Shown: positions 52,971 through 64,000 of the stretch, piece by piece
Layout: the number at the start of each line of letters is the position of its first letter
Position numbering within the stretch: the stretch's first letter is position 1
Source of the DNA: Chrysogorgia sp. JL179-B06
Lineage: Eukaryota; Cnidaria; Anthozoa; Scleralcyonacea; Chrysogorgiidae
Assembly (NCBI GenBank): GCA_035772405.1
Contig: JAYKKM010000428.1
Location: 8,273,501-8,337,500 of the forward strand
Direction of reading: 5' to 3'
DNA length: 64,000 nt
Position numbers and translations under genes: made by a program
Notes under the pieces: model-generated
What the model was told of the DNA's origin: nothing
What the model saw: the letters and a program-made list of their open reading frames with translations, nothing else
Database searches by the model: none

Positions 52971-53472
52971 AAGGCCTCTGCTGACTGCAGACTGAAAAGC
53001 GTTTTGGATGTTCATCTCAATTATAAATGGGAGCACGCTTTACTATTCAATGTGGGTGTTAGCTAATTTTCACTAGTTTAACTTTTTAAATAGTTTCTTC
53101 CTCATATACTCTGTGTTGTTAACAATTCACGTGTAGATGTTTTGAACAAGTGGAGTATTCAATTTCAGACCAAATGGCAAATGCTTGACCTACATTTTCA
53201 TTTTTTGTAACCACGCACGAGCACGAGGCTTTTAAGGGTGTGTGCATGGGAGACAAAAGGAAGAAAAGTTTAACCATATCTTCTTTTTGAGTAATGTCAA
53301 TAATATTATAAGGAAATCATGAGTTCAATTAAAAATATCAAAAATTTGAGGCCCAATTTCCCCCTGTATCCTTACCACGGCTATAGCTCAGCAGTCGATG
53401 AGTTGACGCAAACGAAGCAAGGGGGCCAAGGGGCCCCGCGCTGAACTTGAGCAGCGGGTCCCGTGCAAACCT

Positions 53473-53484
53473 AATACGGCCCTG
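53473..53484 (+). repeat. Possible right terminus of the hAT element
   Basis: aatacggccctg has the form of a hAT inverted end (CAGGGCCGTATT reversed) and lies about 500 bases past the transposase relic. I found no matching left end, so the assignment is weak. Confidence 0.35.
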
Positions 53485-55439
53485 TTAACATTAACTTTCC
53501 GTATATGCGACTAAACTAGATCCAACCTTCAGATTATCGACAATACAACGACTTTGCTTTACATGAAAGATTATAGCCGAGCTATCGCTTAGTTATTTTT
53601 AACACTATATATTATAGCAACGACGTCGACGTTAATTGTCAACTAGCACAGCATGCTTTGATGCAGATTATTGGCAATCCGGCAATAATCTTTACAGTAC
53701 ACAAACAGTCACGAACATTAGGAACATATAAAAAAGCCTGTTAGTAATTTGATAATATATAGAAGCTAGGAAATTCATGTCACTGTATAGCTCAGCATGT
53801 CTTACAGATTACATTAACAATGCAATAACCCTGAGCCTCACACTTGGAAAGGTAATATGAAGACGAAAAATCATTTAGCCATAGCACGACAGAAGCCGGT
53901 ATCGAATCACTGTCACAAATACTACATTAATATAGTGTCACTCACGTTTTCAAATCGAAAAAACCATTCAATTTCACAAAAACCGTCTGCAATTTAACCG
54001 GAGAACAACTTTCCTACATGGAAAAAAACAAGAAAACATTTAGGTATAGTGCTAAAGGCATTCGTTAAATTGATTTTGAAAAATTAGTTATCCGTACCTT
54101 CTTAAAATCTGGGTAAGAAAGTCTATTTATTGCAATAGGTAAAAAGCTTATCTGACACGGACGCGGCTTGATTTCACGCTTTTCTTCTGGCCAGAGATCG
54201 GGAACAGCAAACAAATAATGCTTCTCAGTTTTTCTCCGGCGCCTTTGAAAGGGAGAAAGCAAAGAAGTCGCTTTTTACACTAAATTTCTTCATGAAAAAA
54301 GTAATTATTCATGAGCGTTATTGATTGAAGAGATTGAAACTGACTGTTTTTCATTAAATTGGTTGTGCGAGCATTATTAATCAGCAGCAGACAGAATTCG
54401 TTTCGTCGCCGTACTTTATGTTTTACACGTCTGCATATGCATGATAAGATTTGGTATCGTAATCACGAATGCCTCAAGCGTTATCACTGGCCGTTACCCC
54501 GCAATGCGAAAAATTAAACTAAAAAACAGTGAAAAAAACTAAAACGGTGTCAAAGTAAAGCAGGAAAGCGGTAAACAACCACTCGGCAAAGAAAAACATT
54601 ACGTTGACTTAAAGTAATAAAACGGTTATTTAATTAATCAAGGGTTTTCTTTCCATGCTTTTGATCAACCATGCGGCGCTATAGGTCAATTGCAAAAACG
54701 CAGATTAGAGACGCGCTGTCGGGCAGAAAGTTTACGATACCGTTATATAGGTTGCAGAATTCAGGCGACCTGAAGTACTGTCATGCGGATGATTTTCTCT
54801 GTACATTAATAATTCAGAAACAGCAATCTCTCTTAATCAGGCTCGTTGAACAGAATCTGGCGACAGGAAGAGGAAGACGTTTGTTTTTAACTTTATATTA
54901 TACTATAGCCCTGCAGTATTCTAGACGTACATTCAGTATCAGCGAAGCAGCACAGAACGCTGGTAGACTTTAAGGAGAATCCAGCAATCTGATTGACCAT
55001 ACGTTACTCGCTATCGAAACCATGATCGGGAGTAGCGCGATGCTAATTAAGCAATTTTCACCAATATATCAGCTTATCATTCGCAGTTTGTAATAATGCT
55101 GAAGAACTAGAGCTGCATGTTACTTGCACGGGACAATTTTAGCAACGATTTAAAATGCAATTGATGTTCCACAATGTCAATCTGTTGTCAACACAATGTC
55201 AATCGGTTTTGTATCTATACCAGAATGAGTTTATTCGATTTCAATTGCTATACGAAAATATATAGTAGAATCATGATCCTCATCAACTGTCACAGCATAG
55301 AAACTTCTGGCTTATCAGCTTATCATCTGATTGATAATTGTGTAAAATTTGCCCTATAAAGGCCGCCAGGCAGGAACCTAAGAAAATAGTTAAGTAGTAA
55401 TAGTTAACACCGAGAAGTGTGTTTAAAAACGAGGCGATA
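53485..55439. other. Gene-poor stretch
   Basis: No supported gene. The frame 54671-54973 (100 codons) is unrecognised and lacks splice or domain support. Confidence 0.35.
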
Positions 55440-55620
55440 TTTTCGAATCAGATAATAAATGCGTTCCGGTGTATGATATAGCTTCTCAAACGAACCAGTA
55501 TTTTAAGAGAAATTTGAGGGGAAAGTTGGCTTAATTTATGGACGTTTATTACCACCAAGTCTCGGTATGATTTTCCTTTGTGTTTTCCTCATGAATTATT
55601 ATTGATCATTTTGATAAGCT
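55440..55620 (+). repeat. Repeat related to 35290-35530
   Basis: Shared blocks include agcttctcaaacgaa, ttttaagagaaa and ctttgtgttttcctcatgaa, in the same order as in the 35-kb copy. Confidence 0.55.
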
Positions 55621-57382
55621 ATATACACAAACTGTCAAACACGAGATATTGTCATTATTAGACCGAATTATTTGCAACTCTGTTAAATGGTTGACCTATG
55701 ATTGGACGTTCGTGGATAGCCAATTCTAGCGCGAATCCCTCGGTTGGTTAAGCAAACCTCGTCCAAATTAATATTGGAAGTTAACATCGAGTAATTAAGG
55801 CTTGTTTTCCCTTCTAGATCGCTGTAGGTAATCAATTATGCAGAAGAAACTCCCCAATTGTCAAAAAGTTCTCAATCTTGAATCTAATATTACGTACATT
55901 TGCAAGGAAAAGTAACGATTTTGTCGTGATGACAAGTTTAAACGTAGTTTCGTATTTCAAATGCGAAGAGATGGGAAAACCGGATAATTTTAAGAGTACA
56001 CAAAGGTCTAACGGAAGTTAATTGCAGGAATAATAAGAGAGGAACACCAGCTTTCGAATGACTGAGGCCCATCGGCAAAGTATATAGTTAAAGAAGATAT
56101 ATCATATTTTACTTTGATGATGTACTCTAGCTATAGAAACGTCTGTTTTCCTTTCGGACTATTTCGGCAAGCAATTACTTTTTTTTACATTTGATAATAA
56201 AAGAAGAAGCCGTTAAGAGGGATTAGATTATAAATACATAATAAAATTGCATATAAACTGATTGAAAGTACGCAAGTATAATCTTGTATAATAATGCTCC
56301 TTAAAAAGTTGATAATTCGCTTTCTATTTCAAGAAATACATACGACACCTTGTCCCAGATGTTACGTATTGGCGCCGATGACAACTGCAGTGTCAACGCA
56401 CATGCACGGTTGCTCACTCAATGTATCGCATGATATTGTCATTGTCATTTACTGATATCAGTCGCAATATGGAGATATGGGGATGCGCCAATTTGCAAAA
56501 TTAGACCGATATTGCATTATTACAACATTAATTATTTGCGCTTGGATTTTATAAGTTTTTAACTTGAACAGAGAACTAGCAGAAGATACCACCTCCCTCT
56601 TGGCTAGTACAACTAACGTAATATATATAGTATATATATACGTGCATCCAAATAATGATATAAAGCTGAATAGTGTGCTGCATTATAGACAGTGTTGAAA
56701 TACGAACCAAAAGCACTAAAACGTAGACTATATAAAAGGTTGGCGCAGTGCTGAAATAGTGAGTTAATAAGAGGCCTAACGTTTCTTGGAAAGGCCCAAA
56801 TTAACCTTTTAGAACTTCTTCATGGATTCGTACTCTCTCATATAGATTTTTCAAATACATGCACGATCCGTCGAAGGTTTCTGCCGCCTTCGTGCCTGAC
56901 AACAGAGATAAAACACGAGACCGGTATGGGTAGGGCATGCAACCCAGCGTGCGCTACGGATATACCTGTACACGATTCTGTGTACTCAAACCAACTCGGA
57001 AAATACTAGTTTCCGAGTGGAGTATAGCGCCAGTGGCATCGAAAATAGTTTTTGAACGCCACCAGGTGAATTAACACAAGCGCCATAGATAGCGCATGCG
57101 TTTAATAGTCAATTACTAATCCCACATGCTCCTCTCTTATGAGTTTACTAATTTAGCACTTCAATTTAGGGAGTTTCGGGGTAGTCCGCTTTGACTCGTC
57201 ACCCATCGACGCCTTGTCATTTTAGCCTTGTCCCCACTGATCTCTAAACTAATGTTTGAATGCTGCGGAAAAATGAGGCCGAGGATATTTCGCGGTGGCC
57301 ATCTTAAAGGGACCACGCTATATAGTTTTATTGTAGGCGACAAATCCGTTTAAGATGCTAAAATTAATCAGTTGTCGAAATT
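55621..57382. other. Gene-poor stretch with a MITE remnant
   Basis: 56737-56800 is a diverged half of the GGTGTACTGCCGAAAT MITE family (aaggttggcgcagtgctgaa, then cctaacgtttct). Otherwise I see nothing supported. Confidence 0.4.
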
Positions 57383-57520
57383 AGTCGCAGTAGTAGTAGC
57401 AGTAGTAGTAGCAGTAGTAGTAGTAGTAGAAGTAGAAGTAGAAGTAGTAGCAGTAGTAGTAGATCGAAGAAGAAGAAGTAGTAGTAGAAGAAGTAGTAGT
57501 AGAAGAAGTAGTAGTAGTAA
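57383..57520 (+). repeat. (TAG)n / (AAG)n microsatellite flanking the LINE on the 5' side
   Basis: About 135 bases of imperfect tag, cag and aag triplets, giving long Val/Glu-type spurious frames. The same triplet resumes at 60868 in the same orientation on the other side of the retrotransposon. Confidence 0.95.
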
Positions 57521-57523
57521 GTT

Positions 57524-60500
57524 CCAGCCTTCCAGTCCTACTCCCATCAGGTCTTTCATCAAGTGTGGTCTCGACGCCCCAGTCGTCCCTTCCCCACTCA
57601 CTACTTTGGTTGTGAGTGATTCCCCAAACCCCCCACCCACTCGAGATCTGATGACTCCATCAACGCACTCGTCGTACCTGCACCTAACTTCAACCCTTAG
57701 CTTGATGATCGTTGTCCCCTTCCTGCTCCACCATCGAGTCGTCGACGCCGCCTCTCTACAGCTAATCCCCCTGTTTTCCTTCCTCCAATGTCCTCGCCTC
57801 GGCCTTCTCCACCACCTAGGCCGGCTTACCCAACCTGTTTTGATGTCTCTGACCTGCAGGATGACCAACAACAACCGGTATCCAGTTCTCCTGATGTGTC
57901 ACCTCCTCAAGATGTTGACGTATCGTCTGAGTCCCTGGGATCATCTAGTCATCCCTCCACTACGAATACCGAACGCTTAGAGGCCTTTCGTGAGAAATGG
58001 TCAGCATCTTTCGAGGATGATTCCCCCTGGATTGATTTCTGCGAACTTTGTTCTACCTTTACTTCTGAAGCTAGAGCTTTAGCTATCGATCGAAGTTATC
58101 CCCCCTTTACAAGTCGGCCTGTCCCTCGTGACCCTAATCGTCCCTCAGCTAAGAAACCTCCAATTGGTAGACCACCGATCCGTAACGCATCGAATGAAGC
58201 CAGGCGCCTGCAATCCCTTTACCGTCACTCCAAGAAGCGCGCTGCTCGGATGATTATTGGAGATGAGTCACCTACCTACTCTGGTTCCGTCTCCGATGTC
58301 GAATCCTTTTTTCAGAATATTTTTGCGGAGAAACCGTGTGAAACTTCCGCCCTCAAATCAGCACTGAATGATGCAGTCCCTTCTGTTGAAGTTGATGACT
58401 CTCTTTTCAACCCTCCATCTGCCGACGAAATTCGCCGGAAATTGCACTCCTCTGCAAACACCAGTCCTGGTCCTGATCGTATTGAATACCGTCACTTAAA
58501 GCGCGTTGACCCGTCCTGCCGAGTTTTATCGGCTATCTTCTCGCGTTGCTTCCGACAACGAGATGTCCCCCCTGCGTGGAAATCTGCGGTTACAATCCTT
58601 ATCTATAAGAAAGGTGCTCCAGATGATGCCTCGAACTTTGCCTATTGCTTTAATGTCATGCGTCTACAAGCTATTAATGGGTGTCTTGGCGAAACGTATC
58701 TCCTCGTGGGCCATAGAGAACGAACTTCTTTCTTCTGAACAGAAGAGCGCTCGCCCGAGTGAAGGTTGTTACGAACACACGTACTTGCTCCAATCTGTCA
58801 TCGCTGATGCCCGTCGACAACCTAAGAAACTTAACCTTGCTTGGTTAGATCTAAGAAATGCCTTTGGGAGTATTCCCCACCCTGTCATCCGCGTTACCCT
58901 TTCTCATATGGGTTTACCTTTGCCCTTAGTCGACATGGTCCTGAATGCCTATACTGGTGCAACCACTACGGTCCAGTTAATGCTGGAGTTAAACAAGGTT
59001 GTCCTCTAAGCCCTATCCTCTTCAACCTATGCATCGAACTATCCTTCGTTCCGTCAAATCAGCCAGTGCAGCCTGTCGTGGTGGCCCGCCGAAACATTTT
59101 AAAGTTCCTGTTTCCGTTCTTGCATATGCCGACGACCTTGTGTTTATTGCCCGTAAGAAGGAACAACTTGATGTTCTCCTCGCCGCTGCCTCGTCTGCTG
59201 CTAACACCCTTGGCCTAAGCTTCCGACCTGACAAATGTACGACTCTTTCCTTGTCAAGTGAATCGGGCAGCAACGTCACCGCCGTTCCCTGTCTACTGAT
59301 ACTTAGGAGTCCCAATTGGTTTAATCCACAACATCGATGACCTTCCCTCCCTCCTTCCCAAACTCATCAATGACCTGGAAAAGATTGGCTCATCCCTGCT
59401 CGCTCCTTGGCAAAAGTTAGATGCCATACGCACTTTTGTCCAACCATGTCTTACTTTTGCTCTTCGTGCCGGAAACCCTCTCAAAAGATCCCTCGTATCC
59501 TACCGATCAACTCTTATCCGTATCCTGCGTCATACGTGTTCCCTTCCAAACAGATCGGCGGTGTCATATTTCTTCGCCAGCAAGTCCTGCGGTGGTTTGG
59601 CCTTCCAAGATCCTTTTAACGAAATGGACATCCAGACCATTACACAAGCGATTAAGATCCTTTCTTGCCCTGACCGTACTGTGGCGGAAATTGCTCGCGC
59701 TGAACTAACCCAAACCGTTAGTCATGCCGCTCGTTCTTCTGCACCTACACCTGCATTGATCAACAATTTCCTCTCCGCTGCCCCGGACGAGCGTCTCTAC
59801 GAAATCCGATATCGCGTTCAATCCCTTTGGTCACGCACAAGGAAAGTCTGTCGTCGTCTCAAAGTTAGTTTTTCGGTACCAAACAACGCCGCTGCCACCG
59901 TCCAAACCGAGGCTTCGGGTCCAATCAACGCCAAAAATACCTGTCGGTTTCTCCACTGCTTCGCCCAAACCACTGCTTCGGAGCAACTCCAATCCCTTCC
60001 AGATCAGGGGAAAGTCTCCAGGTCGCTGGCTACTGACCAGTACGCTAATGGTTCCACCTGGCAATTCACTGGTCTCAATCTTCGCTTCCGAGACTGGAGG
60101 TTCATCCATCGCGCTCGCCTTAATTGTCTACCTTTAAATACCATTAAGAGCCGGTGGTTTAACTCCTCCCCAAGATGCCGTCACTGCCACTGCCGAACCA
60201 ATTTGGTAGCAATCCTCGCTAGGCATAACAAGGTTGTGGATCGACTGGTCAACTCAGTCAGACATGGTCAGGTCATCACCGATCGTACCGTCGCTGGTTC
60301 CGGTTGTAACCTTCGCCCTGATATTGTTATCCGTGATGATAACAAGGTAACAATTATCGATGTTTGTTGTCCGTTTGAAAATGGCCCAGAAGCGCTACAA
60401 GACGCCGAGAATCGAAAAGTCACCAAGTATCAACCCTTGCAACAGTTTTTCTCCAACCAAGGCCTTCAGTGTGATGTTTTCGGTTTTGTAATTGGTTCCC

Positions 60501-60867
60501 TTGGTGCTTGGCATCCCAGTAATGAATCTGTCCTCCGTAAACTTGAAATGTCAAGATCCTACAAGTCGCTATTCAGGAAATTATGCTGTACTGACATTAT
60601 TCAAGGCTCCAGTGACATTTACCGCCAGCATCTTGGTATTCCCGATGTTGTTAATATTCCTGATCTTACTCATGTTCCACAGCCGACCGATGTGCTTGTG
60701 GACTAATTGACTTTATTAATTGAACTACTTACAAACTATTATCGATCATTTTATAACCCTCTGGATATTTTATCAACACTATATAGTTAAGCATTTTCTT
60801 GTATGTATATCTTGCCATAAGTCAGTAAGTCTTAAGTTAGTCCCGTCAACTTGTATTATTGTTTGAA
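57524..60867 (+). pseudogene. R2-like non-LTR retrotransposon with restriction-like endonuclease, frameshifted
   Basis: Successive frames (57688-58640, 58640-58985, 58985-59080, 59090-59290, 59300-60706) rebuild one polymerase ORF. Upstream is a Pro/Ser-rich region and ANTSPGPDRIEYRHL. The reverse transcriptase follows: LAWLDLRNAFGSIPH, GVKQGCPLSPILFNL and the catalytic AYADDL (59122-59139). The C-terminal region has CRHCHC (60175) and a restriction-like endonuclease, RPDIVIRDDNK, IIDVCCPFEN, KVTKYQPL. That single-ORF, C-terminal-endonuclease layout defines the R2/NeSL-type early-branching LINEs (family knowledge). At least four frameshifts and a shortened zinc knuckle make it inactive. The N-terminal zinc finger/Myb region is not seen, so it is probably 5'-truncated. 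The 3' UTR ends gtttgaaataaa directly at TAG repeats. Confidence 0.85.
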
Positions 60868-60943
60868 ATAAATAGTAGTAGTAGCAGTTGTAGTAGTAGC
60901 AGTTGTAGTAGTAGTATAGTAGTAACAGCAGCAGTAGTAGCCG
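60868..60943 (+). repeat. (TAG)n microsatellite flanking the LINE on the 3' side
   Basis: tagtagtagcagttgtagta and similar triplets directly follow the element's 3' end, continuing the array seen at 57383-57520. Confidence 0.93.
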
Positions 60944-61310
60944 AGAGTGCAGATGGAAAATTCACCAAACACCAAAACGTCAGTCAGCATAAATTGCCAT
61001 ATAAATTCAGTAACTGAGTAGAGAATATAAGCCAGACACGTAATATGTCTGTCCGACCCAACTCTCGCTATCACCATCTACAAACCATCTAAACCTTCTA
61101 CGAGCTCATGGGCCTTCATTTGCCAGATCTCTGGAGTTGATCGTATACCAAAAGGTATTCATTCCCAATGTAATAGGATCCACACGGAGTATTGAACGTC
61201 GTCAATTAAGTGGCTGGTATTTTCTGTTAAGTTACTTGCCAAAACCCTGATTTCGCATCTAAGACTGAGAACATTTTGGCTTTGGTCAATCGCGTTGCCA
61301 CGTCCTCCAA
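60944..61310. other. Spacer, nothing supported
   Basis: No open frame or repeat end that I can support. Confidence 0.35.
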
Positions 61311-61324
61311 CGTTGGTGGTGGGT

Positions 61325-61455
61325 GTTGCCGAACGTTTGACCGACAGACACTTGGCCGACAGACGTTTGATCGACATGACATTTTACCAACAGACATTTG
61401 TCCGACAGGTCAATTCACTGACAAGACATTTGGCCGACAGGCATTTCACCGAGAT
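61325..61455 (+). repeat. Short-period repeat, cattTggccgacagacattt-like units
   Basis: About six imperfect units of roughly 21-22 bp with the core (c)cgacagacatttg or cgacaggcattt. Variants include ggccgacag, gaccgacag and gtccgacag. Confidence 0.7.
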
Positions 61456-61732
61456 GACGAAATGTCTTTTAAAATAATGCTTATAGGTTATGACTCATTC
61501 GTTGTTCATACAAACGAATCGATCATCTCTTCATGACCTCAGTAGGCCAAAAGAAAGTTCCATTTCTAAAAAAGACTTTCAAAAACATTTTTGAAAAAAC
61601 GTCTTGAAAGAATTCATGAACGTAGAACATTTATTGTTCCGGTAACTTTCACGCATATTTACAGGTTATGGCAATGGCATATAGTCCAAAAATTGTCATC
61701 GTTGAAGTTCAAATGACAATGGCTTTGAGTCT

Positions 61733-62170
61733 TCAGTTCAGCGTTTGGTGAATTTTCTTCGATGGGCCGACGGAGATTCCAGTAGAGATTTGCTCCAATA
61801 AAAGTTCGTTATTGGCTTGCTCCTTCCTAATTTTGGTCACAAGTCTCCGCATAGTGGGGTGACACCAATTCACGCGTTGATCGAAGGCACGATGCCAACC
61901 TTCTATGGAGTTATTCGTACGCAGTAAATCATTCTCAACACGCGATTGTGCCCATTCCATAAACGGATGTCGAAGCTGAGTGGCCGACGTCGACGACGTC
62001 GTCTCAAAATACACCAGAAAATCTCCGAGGAGCTTATCGATCTCAGAATCCCGTGAAGTTACTAGCTCTTCGCACGCATCGATAACTCTGTCAGGAAGGA
62101 CAAATTCCAGAGACTGGAATTTCTTCACCAAAATTGCGTTGTCGGCATGTTCCCTGTACCACTGTTGCAA
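61733..62170 (-). pseudogene. Mutator-like (MULE) transposase C-terminal fragment
   Basis: The frame reads QQWYREHADNAILVKKFQSL, FMEWAQSRVENDLLRTNNSI and EGWHRAFDQRVNWCHPTMRR, then KIRKEQANNELLL. The RTNN-(S)-(I/V)-E-x-WH block and the following HP-x-(I/M) helix are typical of the end of MULE-domain transposases in animals (family knowledge). The upstream catalytic core is missing, so it is a fragment. Confidence 0.6.
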
Positions 62171-62595
62171 ACCAAGGTTCTGTATCTTTCGCTACTGGCA
62201 TTGTCCGAAATAAAACAGACAACCATGTATACGCACATCAGGAAAGTTGCTTCTAAGCGACGCAATTACAACTTGCTCAAAATCAACAGTCACAGCTTAC
62301 GGATCCAAGTTGCTTTGTCGTTCTTTTACTCTGAATATACGATCATATGTATATATATTGCGATGCTTGTTATATGCGATAGCGTAAACTAGAGGTACGG
62401 TTCTGCTCGCGTCTGCTATGGCATGGATGGTATCCATGGTTTGTTAACAAATGAGACAATGCATAAAACCGCGAGCCTCAATTATATATTAATTCGCATG
62501 GCAGAACTAGTTTACAGGTTATGACTCATTCGTTGATCATATACATTAGAATCCATCATCCCAACCTCGTACCCAGGGTATTTCGCCTCCACGGC

Positions 62596-62792
62596 TCTCT
62601 CCTCCTATATTATTTTATTAGAAAATATATTATTTTATTAGAAAAGTATATTATTTTATTAGAAAAGGCGCGCGTAGCGGGAGGAAAATTGGAGGCAGGC
62701 CTCCGATTTTCCTCGATCCACTCCCCGCGCACTTCCCCATTTTGCCCGCACGCCTTCCTCTAATAAAAACAAGCCTCTGCGGAGGAGAGAGC
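62596..62792. mobile_element. Foldback element, CTCTCTCCTCC ends, related to 35710-35940
   Basis: Left end ggctctctcctcc near 62591-62604; right end aagcctctgcggaggagaga to 62792, the same terminus as the 35.7-kb element. It contains three tandem tattattttattagaaaa units at 62607-62665 and a GC-rich core. It directly adjoins the next MITE. Confidence 0.6.
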
Positions 62793-63228
62793 CTCCACGG
62801 TGGAAGGTCGGCGAAAATGGTCCTGGGATCGGCTGGTCACATGACACCCAGAATTTTTGGGTTGATAATTTTTGTGGTCTTTGTTCCATTTCCTTTGTCT
62901 ACTTTGTTGACCTGAATAATTGATAAATATTCAATGCTCTTCAGAGTTGTTCATGTCAGCGTTCGTAGGCATAAAAACAGCTAACAAGCTTAATAATCGA
63001 TCCACCATACATCCATGGTCATCTCTTACAAAAGGTATGAAGAAGCATATATCCAATTTAGCGAAAGGTGTCACTTCTAATTTGCTGCAAAATTTGAAGA
63101 CAGCATTCAGATTTAGATGAATAAATTATACTCGGCTGAATTAATTGAGTTTTGTGACAAGCCAATCGGATTATAGAATGGACCAGCCGATCCCAGGGCC
63201 ATTTTCGCCGACCTTCCGCCGTGTAGGC
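62792..63228. mobile_element. MITE copy B (GGAAGGTCGGCGAAAATGG ends)
   Basis: Inverted ends gcctccacggtggaaggtcg and cgaccttccgccgtgtaggc. The interior (ccatacatccatggtcatct, aacagctaacaagctt) matches copy A at 28117-28516 in reverse. Confidence 0.82.
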
Positions 63229-63339
63229 TCCCTTCGTCCGACAAAGGGCTGTGAAAACAATTTCAAAAGGATCACTCATTTTGCTTATCATACAAAGCAA
63301 AAAAACAAAAACTACTACTTAACATCAATTCACTACTAG

Positions 63340-63600
63340 AAATACGAATCCGCAATAATCCCCTCGCTCGCCTTTTCTACCACTACCCCCACCCCACCCG
63401 CTACAGTTTCTTTTCCCCATCCATGGTCCCCAGTGCCCATATCACGTATTTGTATTTGTAGTCTCCCAAGATTTGTAAATCCCAAAAGGCAGGTTCGTCG
63501 TACGTATATTTTGAATATTATCTCGGCCAATATTTACTCGATTTCAATTCTGAAAACAGATTTGGAATTAGCGAGTCTAAATACATAACATACGTACCTA
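63340..63600 (-). repeat. Interspersed repeat copy, family of 13340-13760, reversed
   Basis: aatacgaatccgcaataatc, ccatccatggtcccca and tcaattctgaaaacagattt occur in reverse order and orientation relative to 51291-51760. A further piece (tttcaattctgaaaacag) lies at 63966-64000 at the window edge. Confidence 0.65.
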
Positions 63601-63784
63601 TTATATTGCGCAAAAATCGTAAAAATCTCTTCATGTAGTTCGTGAGATCACAAATCGCCAATGGCCGCAAGCATTTCTGCCCAAATATTATCCGATTCAA
63701 ACGGATCACCCTAAACGACTTTTTACTTCCTTATAAGGAGTTGGTCCTAGTAGCAGACACAGAATATCGTTGCATTGAATTATA

Positions 63785-63860
63785 AGGTTTAGGAGTTGGG
63801 TTAGTATTTCTTTATTTCAGGGTTAGGACTAGAGTTTTTATTTTGGTTATGGTTAGGATT
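63785..63860 (+). repeat. Degenerate telomere-like tract
   Basis: Variant gggttag and ggttaggat units, loosely spaced. Confidence 0.35.
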
Positions 63861-64000
63861 TTTGTTCTTGTAAAGTTTCTGAATCCTGGGAAAATAACCT
63901 TGATAGGTCTATGACGTAGTCTGTGTCTATTGTCTATCCCGTACACGAGGAATTAACCCAATATTTCCTCGATTTCAATTCTGAAAACAGTTTTGGAATT

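Noticed and set aside
57372..57980. Long plus- and minus-strand frames rich in Val, Leu or Thr runs
   Set aside because: They are produced by the TAG/AAG microsatellite and read out of frame with the retrotransposon ORF.

Overview
This window reads as nuclear DNA of an invertebrate animal, most likely an anthozoan cnidarian (inference from gene content, repeat families and AT-rich, intron-rich organisation; no rRNA or mitochondrial marker is present to confirm it). It holds two intact host genes, both on the minus strand, in a landscape dominated by transposable elements, foldback repeats and minisatellites.

Layout. 1-7767: two decayed minus-strand copies of a large multi-copy gene family (N-terminal Cys/His finger, PIN/FEN-like GCDT region, Cys-rich C-terminus), separated by a non-LTR retrotransposon fragment. 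7768-12950: repeats, a reverse transcriptase fossil, a helicase fragment and a hairpin element. 13045-24425: a complete five-exon gene for translation elongation factor 1-beta (EEF1B2), 224 residues, whose 7.25-kb first intron carries an apparently intact 4.96-kb DNA transposon (19291-24248). The transposon has 926-bp terminal inverted repeats and two convergent genes, a SWIM/YqaJ nuclease and a THAP/HTH/DDE transposase, resembling the ISL2EU/IS4EU group. Each inverted repeat supplies the 5' UTR exon, a 5' UTR intron, the start codon and the first 13 codons of its own gene. 24534-25564: three foldback elements nested inside one another directly upstream of EEF1B2.

27733-37843: a six-exon gene for a 1012-residue membrane protein: signal peptide, two trypsin-type protease domains, each behind a furin-like RRKR activation site, a 301-residue helical module I cannot assign, a 52-residue Cys-rich module, one transmembrane segment and a cytoplasmic tail. 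Every internal junction is phase 1, so each exon is a shuffling-competent module. Its introns hold a 1.75-kb foldback and several MITEs.

38-57 kb: no host gene recognised; it holds a Penelope-like fossil, a hAT-type MITE with a near-perfect 8-bp target duplication, a hAT transposase relic, tRNA-derived SINEs and a 2.5-kb minisatellite built from two monomer types (32 and 22 bp). 57.5-60.9 kb: a frameshifted R2-like non-LTR retrotransposon with a restriction-like endonuclease, lying inside a (TAG)n microsatellite. 61-64 kb: a MULE transposase fragment, MITEs and repeat copies shared with earlier regions.

Gene models were built by hand from splice-site consensus, reading phase and protein family resemblance; no alignment or expression evidence was available.
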